Assembly: GCF_005490785.1 (NCBI RefSeq)
Contig: NZ_CP027295.1
Coordinates: forward strand, 2,232,001 to 2,296,000
Direction of reading: 5' to 3'
Source: Brachybacterium sp. SGAir0954
Lineage (GTDB): Bacteria > Actinomycetota > Actinomycetes > Actinomycetales > Dermabacteraceae
Length of the DNA: 64,000 nt
Below are positions 8,349 through 16,298 of this stretch, piece after piece. A program made the position numbers and the translations under genes. The notes under the pieces were generated by a model. The model was not told the origin of the DNA. It saw only the letters and a list, made by a program, of their open reading frames with translations, and did not search any database. Numbering within the stretch: the stretch's first letter is position 1; every line of letters starts with the position of its first letter.

Positions 8349-10903
8349 GCGCCCGCATCGTCGTCATCGGCGCCGGCATGGTGGCGCACCGGTTCGTCGA
8401 CTCCCTCGTCACCCGCGCGGAGGAGAAGCTCGAGGTGACCGTCCTCGGCGACGAGTCCTGCCACCCCTACGACCGCGTCGGGCTCACCCGCTTCTTCGAC
8501 GGCGCCACGGCGGAGGACCTCACCCTTCCCGCGACGATCTTCGAGGACCCGCGCATCACCCTCCACAGCGGCGACGCCGCGACCGCGATCGACCGCGAGG
8601 CGCGCACGGTCACCACGGCCGCCGGCACGGTCCACCCCTACGACCATCTGGTCCTCGCCACGGGCTCCTACGCGGCCCGGCCGCCGGTCCAGGGCGCCGA
8701 GCTCGACGGCTGCTTCGTCTACCGCACCCTCGGCGACGTCGAGGGGCTGCGCGCCCACGTCGCCCGGCGCTCCGCGGAGCTCAGCCGGCCCGCGCGCGGC
8801 GTCGTCATCGGCGGCGGGCTCCTGGGCCTCGAGGCCGCCGGCGCCCTGCAGGGCATGGACGCCGAGGCGACCGTCGTACAGTCCGGCGACCGGCTGATGT
8901 CCGCCCAGCTGGACCTGCCCGCGGGCGGCGTCCTCCAGCGGCTCATCGAGCAGCGCGGCATCGCCGTGCGCACCCGCTCGCGCACCTCCGCGGTGCTCGC
9001 GGGGGAGGACGGCGAGGTGCGCGCGGTCGCCTTCGCGGACGGCTCCGAGGTCGAGGCCGACGTCGTCGTCCTCACCGTCGGCGTCCGCCCCCGCGACGAG
9101 CTCGCCCGCGCCGCCGGTCTGGACTGCCACGAGCGCGGCGGCGTCACCATCGACGCCGGCTGCGTGACCTCGGATCCCGCGGTCCTCGCGATCGGCGAGG
9201 TCGCCTCCTTCGACGGGCAGTGCGTGGGCCTCGTCGCCCCCGGCTACGCGATGGCGGAGGTCGCCTGTGACCGCATCCTCGGCGGGGAGGCGACCTTCGG
9301 CGGCTACGACCTCTCCGCGAAGCTCAAGCTCTCCGGTGTGGAGGTCGCGAGCTTCGGCGACGCCTTCGCGACGACCCCCGGCGCCCTCGACGTCGTCTAC
9401 ACCGACCCCGTGGGCGGCGTGCACAAGAAGCTCGTGCTCTCCGACGACGCGAAGACCCTGCTGGGCGGCATGCTCGTGGGCGACGCCTCCGCCTACGGCG
9501 CGCTGCGCCCGCTCGTGGGCAGCGCGCTCGGCGCCGACCCCGCCGCCTATCTCCTGCCCGCCGACGCCGCCGCCCCCACGGCCGAGCTGCCCGACGAGGC
9601 CGTGGTCTGCTCGTGCTCCTCGGTGACCGCCGGGACGATCCGCGACGCCGTCCGCGTCGACGGCTGCACGGACCCCGCCGAGGTCACCGCCTGCACGAAG
9701 GCCGGCGCCACCTGCGGCTCGTGCCTGGTCATGGTGAAGAGCCTCGTCGGCACCGAGCTCACCCGCATGGGCCGCACGGTCTCCACGGCCCTGTGCGAGC
9801 ACTTCGAGCTCTCCCGCCGCCAGCTCTTCGACGCCGTCCGCGTCTCGGAGCTGACCACCTTCAGCGCCGTCATCGAGCGGTTCGGCCGGGGTCGCGGCTG
9901 CGACATCTGCAAGCCGGTCCTCGCGAGCATCCTCGCGGTCCTCACCCCGAGCCACGTGCTCGACGGCGAGAACGCGACCCTCCAGGACACCAACGACCAC
10001 GTCATGGCGAACATGCAGAAGGACGGCACCTACTCGGTGGTCCCGCGGATGCCCGGCGGCGAGGTCACCCCGGAGGGGCTCATCGTCGTCGGCGAGGTCG
10101 CCCGGGACTTCGGCCTGTACACGAAGATCACCGGCGGCCAGCGGGTGGACATGTTCGGCGCGCGGCTCGAGGAGCTGCCGCTGATCTGGCAGCGGCTCGT
10201 CGACGCCGGCTTCGAGTCCGGCCACGCCTACGGCAAGTCCCTGCGCACCGTGAAGTCCTGCGTGGGCTCCGCCTGGTGCCGCTACGGCGTGCTCGACTCC
10301 ACCGGCATGGCCGTCCGGCTCGAGCTGCGGTACCGGGGCCTGCGGGCGCCGCACAAGTTCAAGCTCGGCGTCTCCGGCTGCGCGCGCGAATGCGCCGAGG
10401 CACGCGGCAAGGACGCGGGCATCATCGCGACCGCCCAGGGCTGGAACCTGTACGTGGGCGGCAACGGCGGTGCGACCCCGCGGCACGCCGAGCTGCTCGC
10501 CGAGGGGCTGGACGACGACACCCTCATCCGCACCCTGGACCGGTACTTCATGTACTACATCCGCACCGCGGACAAGCTCCAGCGCACCGCGCCCTGGCTC
10601 GAGGCCCTCGACGGCGGCATCGACGGCCTCCGCGAGGTCGTCATGGAGGACTCGCTCGGCATCTGCGCGGACCTCGACGCGGCGATGGACCGCCACGTCG
10701 AGCACTACGAGGACGAGTGGGCGGCGACCCTCGCCGACCCCGCGAAGCTCGCCCGCTTCAGCTCCTTCGTGAACGCCCCGACCACCCCCGACCCGTCCCT
10801 GGCCTACGTCCCCGAGCGCGGCCAGGTGCGCCCCGCACGTCCCGATGAACGACGATCCGGCGAGGTCCTCATCGCCGGCACTACCCTGGAGGTACGACGA
10901 TGA
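8345..10903 (+). CDS. nirB: NAD(P)H-dependent assimilatory nitrite reductase, large subunit NirB
   Basis: An 852-residue cytoplasmic enzyme reducing nitrite to ammonia. Order of parts: FAD/NAD(P)H oxidoreductase (residues 1-~400; IVVIGAGMVAHRF and VVIGGGLLGLEAAG dinucleotide folds), BFD-type [2Fe-2S] region (CSCSSVTAG near 421, then CTKAGATCGSC; a second BFD-like CDICKP near 520), and the nitrite/sulfite reductase half with siroheme-[4Fe-4S] ligands CVGSAWC (near 638) and CARECAEA (near 678). All expected cysteines are present, so it appears functional. The length matches family NirB (about 840-860). It overlaps nirC and nirD by 4 bases each. Confidence 0.97.
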   Translation: MSARIVVIGAGMVAHRFVDSLVTRAEEKLEVTVLGDESCHPYDRVGLTRFFDGATAEDLTLPATIFEDPRITLHSGDAATAIDREARTVTTAAGTVHPYDHLVLATGSYAARPPVQGAELDGCFVYRTLGDVEGLRAHVARRSAELSRPARGVVIGGGLLGLEAAGALQGMDAEATVVQSGDRLMSAQLDLPAGGVLQRLIEQRGIAVRTRSRTSAVLAGEDGEVRAVAFADGSEVEADVVVLTVGVRPRDELARAAGLDCHERGGVTIDAGCVTSDPAVLAIGEVASFDGQCVGLVAPGYAMAEVACDRILGGEATFGGYDLSAKLKLSGVEVASFGDAFATTPGALDVVYTDPVGGVHKKLVLSDDAKTLLGGMLVGDASAYGALRPLVGSALGADPAAYLLPADAAAPTAELPDEAVVCSCSSVTAGTIRDAVRVDGCTDPAEVTACTKAGATCGSCLVMVKSLVGTELTRMGRTVSTALCEHFELSRRQLFDAVRVSELTTFSAVIERFGRGRGCDICKPVLASILAVLTPSHVLDGENATLQDTNDHVMANMQKDGTYSVVPRMPGGEVTPEGLIVVGEVARDFGLYTKITGGQRVDMFGARLEELPLIWQRLVDAGFESGHAYGKSLRTVKSCVGSAWCRYGVLDSTGMAVRLELRYRGLRAPHKFKLGVSGCARECAEARGKDAGIIATAQGWNLYVGGNGGATPRHAELLAEGLDDDTLIRTLDRYFMYYIRTADKLQRTAPWLEALDGGIDGLREVVMEDSLGICADLDAAMDRHVEHYEDEWAATLADPAKLARFSSFVNAPTTPDPSLAYVPERGQVRPARPDERRSGEVLIAGTTLEVRR

Positions 10904-11280
10904 GCACGCAGACCCTCTCCCCGGCCACCCGCTCGAGCACCGAGTGGACGCGCGTGTGCGCGCTCGGCGACCTCGAGGTGGAGCGCGGCCGCGCCGCCCT
11001 CGTGGACGGCGACCAGGTGGCCCTGTTCCTCCTGCCCGACGGAAGCCTCCATGCCCTCGACAACCACGACCCCTACAGCGGGGCGAACGTCATCTCCCGC
11101 GGGATCGTCGGCACGCGCGGCAGCCGGGCCACCGTCGCCTCGCCCATGTACAAGCAGGTCTTCGACCTCCGCTCGGGCACTTGCGTGGACCCCCGCGGCA
11201 AGGAGCACCGGCGCCTGCACGTGTGGCCGATCGAGGACCGCGGCGGCGAGGTCTACCTGCTGCGCGGCGGCGCGCGATGA
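10900..11280 (+). CDS. nirD: Nitrite reductase small subunit NirD
   Basis: A 126-residue Rieske-fold partner of NirB. The region NHDPYSGANVISRGIVG and SPMYKQVFDLRSG corresponds to the two Rieske loops, but the Cys-x-His and Cys-x2-His cluster ligands are replaced, which is normal for NirD and distinguishes it from true Rieske ferredoxins. It is needed for NADH-dependent nitrite reduction with NirB. The ATG lies inside the nirB stop and its own stop overlaps the next gene, so dosage is coupled to NirB. Confidence 0.94.
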   Translation: MSTQTLSPATRSSTEWTRVCALGDLEVERGRAALVDGDQVALFLLPDGSLHALDNHDPYSGANVISRGIVGTRGSRATVASPMYKQVFDLRSGTCVDPRGKEHRRLHVWPIEDRGGEVYLLRGGAR

Positions 11281-12566
11281 CCCTGCTGCTCGGCGTCGCC
11301 CTCGGGGGGCGCACGGTGCTCCTCGTGGGCGGGGGAGAGGTCGCGGGGCGCCGCGCCCGACGGCTCCTCGACGAGGGCGCCCGGGTGCGGGTCGTCGCCC
11401 CGCGGCTCGACCCGGTGCTCGCCGACCTGGCCGCGCGCGGCCGGATCACGTGGACCCCGCGCACCTACCGGCGCCGTGACCTGCGCGGCGCCTGGCTCGT
11501 GCACGCGGCGACCGGCCGCCCCGCCGTGGACCGTCAGGTCGCCGCGGACTGCGAGCGACGCCGCCTCCTCTGCACGAACGCCTCCCAGGCGGGACACGGC
11601 ACCGCGCGACTCGCCGCGCAGACCACCGCCGGGGACGTGGCCGTCGGCGTCGTCTCCGCCGTCGGCGCCGACCCCCGCCGCTCGATGGCCGTGCGCGACG
11701 GGATCTCCCTGCTCCTCGCGGAGGGCGCGCTGCCCCTGCAGCCCCGCCGGCCCGCCGCGAGCGGGAGCGTCGCCCTCGTGGGCGGCGGGCCCGGCCCGCT
11801 CGACCTCCTGACCGTCCGCGCCCGACGCCTGCTCGCCGAGGCCGACGTCGTCGTCGCGGACCGGCTCGGCCCGGGCGAGGCCGTCGCGGAGATCCTCGGC
11901 GCCCGCACCCGGATCATCCCGGTGGGCAAGCATCCCGGTCACCACCCCGTGCCGCAGGCGGAGATCAACCGGATCCTCGTCGAGGAGGCGAGCGCGGGAC
12001 ACCGCGTGGTGCGCCTCAAGGGCGGGGACCCGTTCGTGCTGGGCCGCGGCGGGGAGGAGTACACCGCCTGCCTCGCCGCCGGGATCGCGGTCGACGTGGT
12101 CCCCGGGATCACGAGCGCGATCGCCGTCCCCCAGGCCGCCGGCATCCCCGTCACCCAGCGCGGCACCGCGACCGCCCTGCACGTGGTGAGCGGGCACGAC
12201 GCCCTCGGCCCGCTCGGCGCGAGCCCGGCGACCCTCGCCGCCCTCGCCGACCCCGCCGTCACGACGATCGTGCTCATGGGCGTCGCCGCGCTGCCCGGTC
12301 TCGTCGGAGCGGCCCTCGAGCACGGGGTGCCCGCCGCACGGCCCGTCGCCGTCGTCGAGAACGGTCACACCCCGCAGCAGCGCACCACCCGCACCACCCT
12401 CGGCGAGGCGGAGCGCGCCGTGCGCGAGGCCGGGGTGCGCAGCCCGGCCGTCGTCGTCATCGGCGAGGTCGCCCGCGAGGGCCTGCTGCTGCCCGTCCCC
12501 CTCACCGCCCCCGCCGCCGGCACGGCGACGCCGGGCCCGACCACCCCCAGGGAGCTCATCACGTGA
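11277..12566 (+). CDS. cysG: CysG-like fusion: precorrin-2 dehydrogenase plus uroporphyrinogen-III C-methyltransferase
   Basis: A 429-residue two-part siroheme enzyme. Residues 1-~155 form a Rossmann precorrin-2 dehydrogenase (VLLVGGGEVAGRRARRLL, then TNASQAGHGT). Residues ~160-405 form the SAM-dependent methyltransferase with RLKGGDPFVLGRGGEE and VVPGITSAIAVPQAAGIPVT. The domain order equals E. coli CysG (457 residues). One oddity: the first SUMT motif reads GGGPGPLDLLT where GDP/GDxxLLT is usual, so an Asp is replaced by Pro. A separate chelatase ends this operon, so the N-terminal part may only oxidise. Its start overlaps the nirD stop (ATGA) and its stop overlaps the GTG of hemD. Confidence 0.9.
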   Translation: MTLLLGVALGGRTVLLVGGGEVAGRRARRLLDEGARVRVVAPRLDPVLADLAARGRITWTPRTYRRRDLRGAWLVHAATGRPAVDRQVAADCERRRLLCTNASQAGHGTARLAAQTTAGDVAVGVVSAVGADPRRSMAVRDGISLLLAEGALPLQPRRPAASGSVALVGGGPGPLDLLTVRARRLLAEADVVVADRLGPGEAVAEILGARTRIIPVGKHPGHHPVPQAEINRILVEEASAGHRVVRLKGGDPFVLGRGGEEYTACLAAGIAVDVVPGITSAIAVPQAAGIPVTQRGTATALHVVSGHDALGPLGASPATLAALADPAVTTIVLMGVAALPGLVGAALEHGVPAARPVAVVENGHTPQQRTTRTTLGEAERAVREAGVRSPAVVVIGEVAREGLLLPVPLTAPAAGTATPGPTTPRELIT

Positions 12567-13450
12567 CCACCGCCCCCGCCATGCTCTCGACGACCCTCCG
12601 CGGCCGTCGCATCGTGCTCGCCCTGGACCGGCGGGCCGAGGACCTCGCCGCCGCCCTCGAGCGGCACGGCGCCGAGATCCACCACGCCCCGGCGCTGAGC
12701 ATGATCCCGCACGTCGACGATCCGCAGCTGCTCGCCACGACCCGTGAGCTGCTCGCCGATCCGCCGTCGATGCTCGTGGTGACGACGGGGGTGGGCCTGC
12801 GGGGCTGGTTCGAGGCGGCGGAGTCCGCGGACGTCGACGAGCGGCTGCGGGAGGCCCTCGCCGGGGCGAGCGTCATCGCGCGCGGGCCCAAGGCGCGCGG
12901 TGCCGCCCAGCAGGCCGGGCTCGCCGTCGACTGGGTCGCGGAGAACGGCACCTCCGCCGAGATCGCCGAGCACCTGTCCACCCTCGACCTCCAGGGTGGG
13001 CGGGTCGCCGTCCAGCACCACGGCTCCGGGGCCGACGGCCTCGACGAGCACCTCGCCGCGCTCGGCGCCGAGGTCGTGAACCTCACCGTCTACCGCTGGG
13101 GACCGCCGCGCGACCCCGCCGCCGTGCACCGCTCCGTGCTCGAGGCGAGCCGCGGCGAGGTCGACGCCGTGCTCTTCACCGCCGCCCCCGGCACCGAGAA
13201 CTGGCTGCAGGCCGCGGAGGCCGCCGGTGTCATGCCCGGCATCACGGAGCACGCGGAGGCCGGTGACCTGCTGTTCGCCGCCGTCGGCCCGCTCACCGCC
13301 GGGCCGCTCGTGGATCGCGGCCTGCCCGCCCTGCTCCCCGAGCGCAGCCGCATGGGGGCGCTCGTGCGCGCCGTCGTCCAGCACTACACGTCCGACGTCG
13401 CCGACGCCCCCGCCGACCCCGCCGGTCCCCGAGGAGGGAACCCGTCATGA
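12563..13450 (+). CDS. hemD: Uroporphyrinogen-III synthase
   Basis: A 295-residue HemD-family protein with two alternating alpha/beta lobes; GRRIVLALDRRAEDLAAALERHGAEIHHAP opens the first lobe and the stretches VAVQHHGSG and VDAVLFTAAPGTENWL (normally LFTSP..V..F) lie in the second. It cyclises hydroxymethylbilane to uroporphyrinogen III, the substrate of the preceding methyltransferase domain. The start is GTG inside the previous stop (GTGA). Placing hemD here supplies siroheme together with nitrite reductase; whether another hemD exists for heme cannot be seen in this window. The last ~15 residues are an Ala/Pro-rich tail. Confidence 0.87.
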   Translation: MTTAPAMLSTTLRGRRIVLALDRRAEDLAAALERHGAEIHHAPALSMIPHVDDPQLLATTRELLADPPSMLVVTTGVGLRGWFEAAESADVDERLREALAGASVIARGPKARGAAQQAGLAVDWVAENGTSAEIAEHLSTLDLQGGRVAVQHHGSGADGLDEHLAALGAEVVNLTVYRWGPPRDPAAVHRSVLEASRGEVDAVLFTAAPGTENWLQAAEAAGVMPGITEHAEAGDLLFAAVGPLTAGPLVDRGLPALLPERSRMGALVRAVVQHYTSDVADAPADPAGPRGGNPS

Positions 13451-14208
13451 GCATCGTCATCGCCTGCTCCCACGGCACGCGCTTCGCCGAGGGCCGCGCC
13501 GAGATCGCCCGCGTGCGCGAGGCCCTCGCCGCCGCGCTCCCCGGAGACACGGTCCTCGAGGCCTTCGTCGACGTCGAGCAGCCCGAGGTCGCCGACGTCG
13601 TCGCCCGCGCCGTCGCCACCGCGCGCGAGTCCGCCCCGGCATCCGAGGACGACACCGCCCGCAGCGCCGAGGTGGTCGTCGTGCCCCTGCTGCTCTCCAC
13701 CGGGTTCCACACCGGCGTCGACATCGCGGGATCTGTCGAGCCGTGGCCCGAGGCCGTCGCCGCCGCCCCCATCGGGCCGCACCCGCGGCTCGTCCTCGCC
13801 CTCCGCGACCGCATCGCGGACCTCTCCGGGAACGACGCCGGCCACCGGCCCGGCGACCATGTGGTCCTCGCGGCCGCCGGCTCCTCGGACCCCGCCGCCG
13901 CCGTGGCCGTCCGCCAGATGCGGGACCTGCTCGCCCGCTGGCTGCCCTGCCCGGTGACCATCGGCTACGGGGCCGGCGCCGCGCCGTCGATCCCGGACGC
14001 CGTGGACTGCGCACGCTCCTCCGGTGCGCGGCGCGTGATCGCCGTGAGCTACGTGCTCGCCCCCGGGCACTTCGCGAACCTCGTCACCGCCGCCGGCGCG
14101 GACCTCACGACGGCACCGCTCGGCGCGCACCCGGCCGTCGTCGACGTGCTCGTCGAGCGCCGCCGCGCCGCCGCCTCGATCACCGCGGGGCCGCTCGCCG
14201 CGGTCTGA
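13447..14208 (+). CDS. sirB: Sirohydrochlorin chelatase (CbiX/SirB family)
   Basis: A 253-residue class II chelatase with duplicated CbiX halves. The N-terminal half opens with IVIACSHGTRFAEGR (catalytic His of the SHGT motif) and has LLLSTGFHTGVDI with the second His; the C-terminal half contains VVLAAAGSSDPAA and VLAPGHFAN. It inserts iron into sirohydrochlorin to make siroheme, completing the cofactor path for NirB; cobalt insertion is a chemical alternative, but the operon argues for iron. It is the last gene of the operon, overlapping hemD by 4 bases. A cobaltochelatase role would need cobalamin genes, which are absent here. Confidence 0.85.
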   Translation: MSIVIACSHGTRFAEGRAEIARVREALAAALPGDTVLEAFVDVEQPEVADVVARAVATARESAPASEDDTARSAEVVVVPLLLSTGFHTGVDIAGSVEPWPEAVAAAPIGPHPRLVLALRDRIADLSGNDAGHRPGDHVVLAAAGSSDPAAAVAVRQMRDLLARWLPCPVTIGYGAGAAPSIPDAVDCARSSGARRVIAVSYVLAPGHFANLVTAAGADLTTAPLGAHPAVVDVLVERRRAAASITAGPLAAV

Positions 14209-14232
14209 CCGGCCCGGTCCCGCCCCGCCCCA

Positions 14233-15132
14233 TCAGACCCCCGCGAAGGCCACGACCGCCACGGCGGTCTCCTCCGGGGCGCCCGTGTCCACGGAGCGCT
14301 GGACCGTCCAGGGATCACCCTCGTCGAAGGTGTGGGTGATGTCCTCGTCCGTGAGCAGCTCCGAGCCGTCCTCGCAGCGGTACCAGCTGAACTTCCCGTC
14401 CCAGTGCGTGTCGTGGTCGTGGGAGACCGTCGCGCAGAGCGCACCGTCCGCGAGCTCCACCGTCATCGGGATCGGCTCCCCCTCGACCTCGAGCCCCGCG
14501 TCCAGGGCGTCGCGAGCGGTAAGGGAGTCGAAGCGCATGGCCGTGCGCTCGAGCGGGTTCGTGATGCACACTGCGGTGTCGCCGTCCTCGATCATGCAGG
14601 CGAGGAGGCTGTCCGCGGTCGCCCCGCAGGTGAACACGTCGTCCTGCTCGGAGTAGGGCGAGACCGTCGGGCCGCCGAAGGAGCACGGGTCGTCCTCGCG
14701 CTCCTCGATCGTCCAGGAGTCGTCCACCCAGAGCGTCGTGAGCTCGGTGGAGCCGGGAGCGGGGGCGTCGCCAGGCGCGGGCGAGGTGTCCTCCTCCGCC
14801 GTGCCGTCCTCGCCGCCGTCCTCGGGCTCGGTCGGATCCCCGGTCTCGGCGTCGTCCCCGGCGCGGGTGGCCTCGATCGACATGGGGGAGGTGCTCTCCG
14901 TGGGGGCCTCGGAGGTCGACTCCGACGTGGGGCTCGCGGAGTCCTCCCCGGTGGCCTCCTCCGTGGGCGTCGCGGACTCCTCGGCGCCGCTCGTCGAGGC
15001 GGAGGGCTGCTCCTCCGCCGCACCGCCGCACGCGGTGACACCCAGCAGGAGCAGCGGCAGCGCCGCGAGCAGCGTGAGGAGACGGCGACGGAGGAGTGCG
15101 GCGCGCACGGACGGGGCGGATGAGCGGGGCAC
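14233..15132 (-). CDS. Secreted lipoprotein of unknown function
   Basis: A 299-residue lipoprotein. The N-terminus has an Arg-rich n-region, a hydrophobic stretch (LLTLLAALPLLLLG) and the lipobox VTAC near residue 32. Residues ~35-130 are a Ser/Thr/Glu/Pro-rich linker, followed by a compact Cys-containing domain (CSFGG, FTCGATADSLLACM, DGALCATVSHDHD, WYRCEDGSE) with six cysteines likely to form disulfides outside the cell. I chose the GTG at 15132 because GAGGAG lies 7 bases upstream. I recognise no family. It converges with sirB, with only 24 bases between stops. Confidence 0.75.
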   Translation of the reverse strand: MPRSSAPSVRAALLRRRLLTLLAALPLLLLGVTACGGAAEEQPSASTSGAEESATPTEEATGEDSASPTSESTSEAPTESTSPMSIEATRAGDDAETGDPTEPEDGGEDGTAEEDTSPAPGDAPAPGSTELTTLWVDDSWTIEEREDDPCSFGGPTVSPYSEQDDVFTCGATADSLLACMIEDGDTAVCITNPLERTAMRFDSLTARDALDAGLEVEGEPIPMTVELADGALCATVSHDHDTHWDGKFSWYRCEDGSELLTDEDITHTFDEGDPWTVQRSVDTGAPEETAVAVVAFAGV

Positions 15133-15223
15133 GGGACGGCTCCTCGTCGTCGATCGGACCTGGGGCGACTCATTCCACCCGCCCCAGGCGACGACCACAA
15201 GGCTCGCGGGCCCGGGAGGCGGA

Positions 15224-15763
15224 TCAGCCGGCGATGCGGTCCGTGCCCACGATGATCAGCTCCATGTGCCCGCCCGCCGCGCGGTAGGCGCGGGAGGGGT
15301 CGTAGGGATCGAAGCGCAGCGCCATCCCCGCCTCCTCGGGAGTCCGGTCCGCCTTGCGGTTGTTGCACTCCTTGCAGGCGCACACGAGGTTCAGCCAGGA
15401 GGACTCGCCGCCGCGGGAGCTGGGCAGCACATGGTCGACGGTCGCGAGCAGGGCGTCGCACGCGGGCGTGCGGGAGACGCTGCGGCCGCAGTAGGCGCAG
15501 CTCCAGTGATCGCGCTCGTGCACGGCCCGGTAGGAGAAGCCGATCGAGCGCTGGCCGATGCCCTCCACCCAGGCGCCGCTGAGCTCACGTGTCAGGGCGA
15601 GCACCGTCGGCACGATGCGGTCCTCGACGATCGCGAGCTCGACGGGCTCCGCGACGCCGCGCCGGATCATGCCGGAGGCATGGCGCACGCTCGTGGTGTG
15701 GAGCATCTCGCCGATGCCGGTGAAGGGGTCGTACCCCTTGTTGAAGACTCTGACCTGGCCCAT
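15224..15763 (-). CDS. HNH endonuclease domain protein
   Basis: A 179-residue protein with a C-terminal HNH nuclease: CAYCGRSV (first zinc-type Cys pair), TVDHVLPSSRGGESS (catalytic His region), NLVCACKECNNRKADRTPEE (second pair and the N-x8-H-like helix). The N-terminal ~80 residues (VRVFNKGYDPFTGIGEML) are conserved in a chromosomal actinobacterial HNH family of unknown role, often not mobile. GGAGGT lies 8 bases before the ATG at 15763. The gene sits 136 bases downstream of a tRNA-like element on the same strand, and the lipoprotein gene follows 91 bases later. Confidence 0.85.
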   Translation of the reverse strand: MGQVRVFNKGYDPFTGIGEMLHTTSVRHASGMIRRGVAEPVELAIVEDRIVPTVLALTRELSGAWVEGIGQRSIGFSYRAVHERDHWSCAYCGRSVSRTPACDALLATVDHVLPSSRGGESSWLNLVCACKECNNRKADRTPEEAGMALRFDPYDPSRAYRAAGGHMELIIVGTDRIAG

Positions 15764-15899
15764 CACCGACCACCTCCACGGAGCATGAGTCGCCGCCCCG
15801 GCATCGGGGCCGGAGCGAACGACTCGTCGTTCAGCACTCTCCGCATCGCCGCGCGCAGGCGCGGGAGCGGCTCTGGATGTCCCGGTGCCAGGGGACCCG

Positions 15900-15983
15900 T
15901 GGGAGGGGCGGGGATCGAACCCGCGAAGGGCGCTCTCGCCGTGAGGCAGGGAGCGGTGCGACGTGCCATGTCGCTGCCCTCCC
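15900..15983 (-). tRNA. tRNA-like sequence with an enlarged anticodon loop (probably degenerate)
   Basis: Reading the minus strand from 15983: a 7-bp acceptor stem GGGAGGG/CCCTCCC with discriminator A, a D-arm (GCGA, 9-base loop containing GG, TCGC), a 4-5 bp anticodon stem CGCTC/GAGCG, a 5-base variable region, and a perfect T-arm GCGGG-TTCGATC-CCCGC. The anticodon loop is 15 bases instead of 7, holding GCC-TCAC-GGC, and no normal anticodon can be assigned. Position 8 is C instead of T. This is either a tRNA relic with an insertion, or a tRNA-like RNA; it is not a standard tRNA. Confidence 0.45.
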
Positions 15984-16246
15984 TTCGCCGCGGTGCTCAG
16001 ACCGCGGGCATCGGCAGGAGGAGCATGCCGGCCGACGCATCGGCCGTTCGTCGGTGCTCGTGATGCTGCGTGCGCATCGGCTCCATGGCTCCTCCTTCCC
16101 CTGATGCTGCTGGTCGTCGCGGGCACAGCGCCCGCAACCTCGTCCAGACTGCCGCAGGGCGGGGCGGGTGGCAACCGATTTATCCGGAACAGGGGATGAA
16201 TGCTCGGTGGCCCGGGCAGGAGGCCCCGGGCGCGGCAGGGACGGGA

Positions 16247-16280
16247 GACGCCCGCACCCCGGGTGAGGGGAGCGGGCGTC
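16247..16280 (-). terminator. Terminator of the HTH-MurA gene
   Basis: Perfect 9-bp arms GACGCCCGC/GCGGGCGTC enclose a 16-base loop, 19 bases after the stop at 16299. The loop itself contains a CCCC/GGGG pairing option. Confidence 0.65.
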
Positions 16281-16298
16281 GGCCGGAGCGGAGGTGCA

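Noticed and set aside
15900-15983. Selenocysteine tRNA as explanation for the tRNA-like element (TCA occurs in the loop)
   Set aside because: tRNA-Sec has an 8-bp acceptor, a long D-stem and a long variable arm; here the variable region is 5 bases and the TCA is not flanked by a proper anticodon stem.
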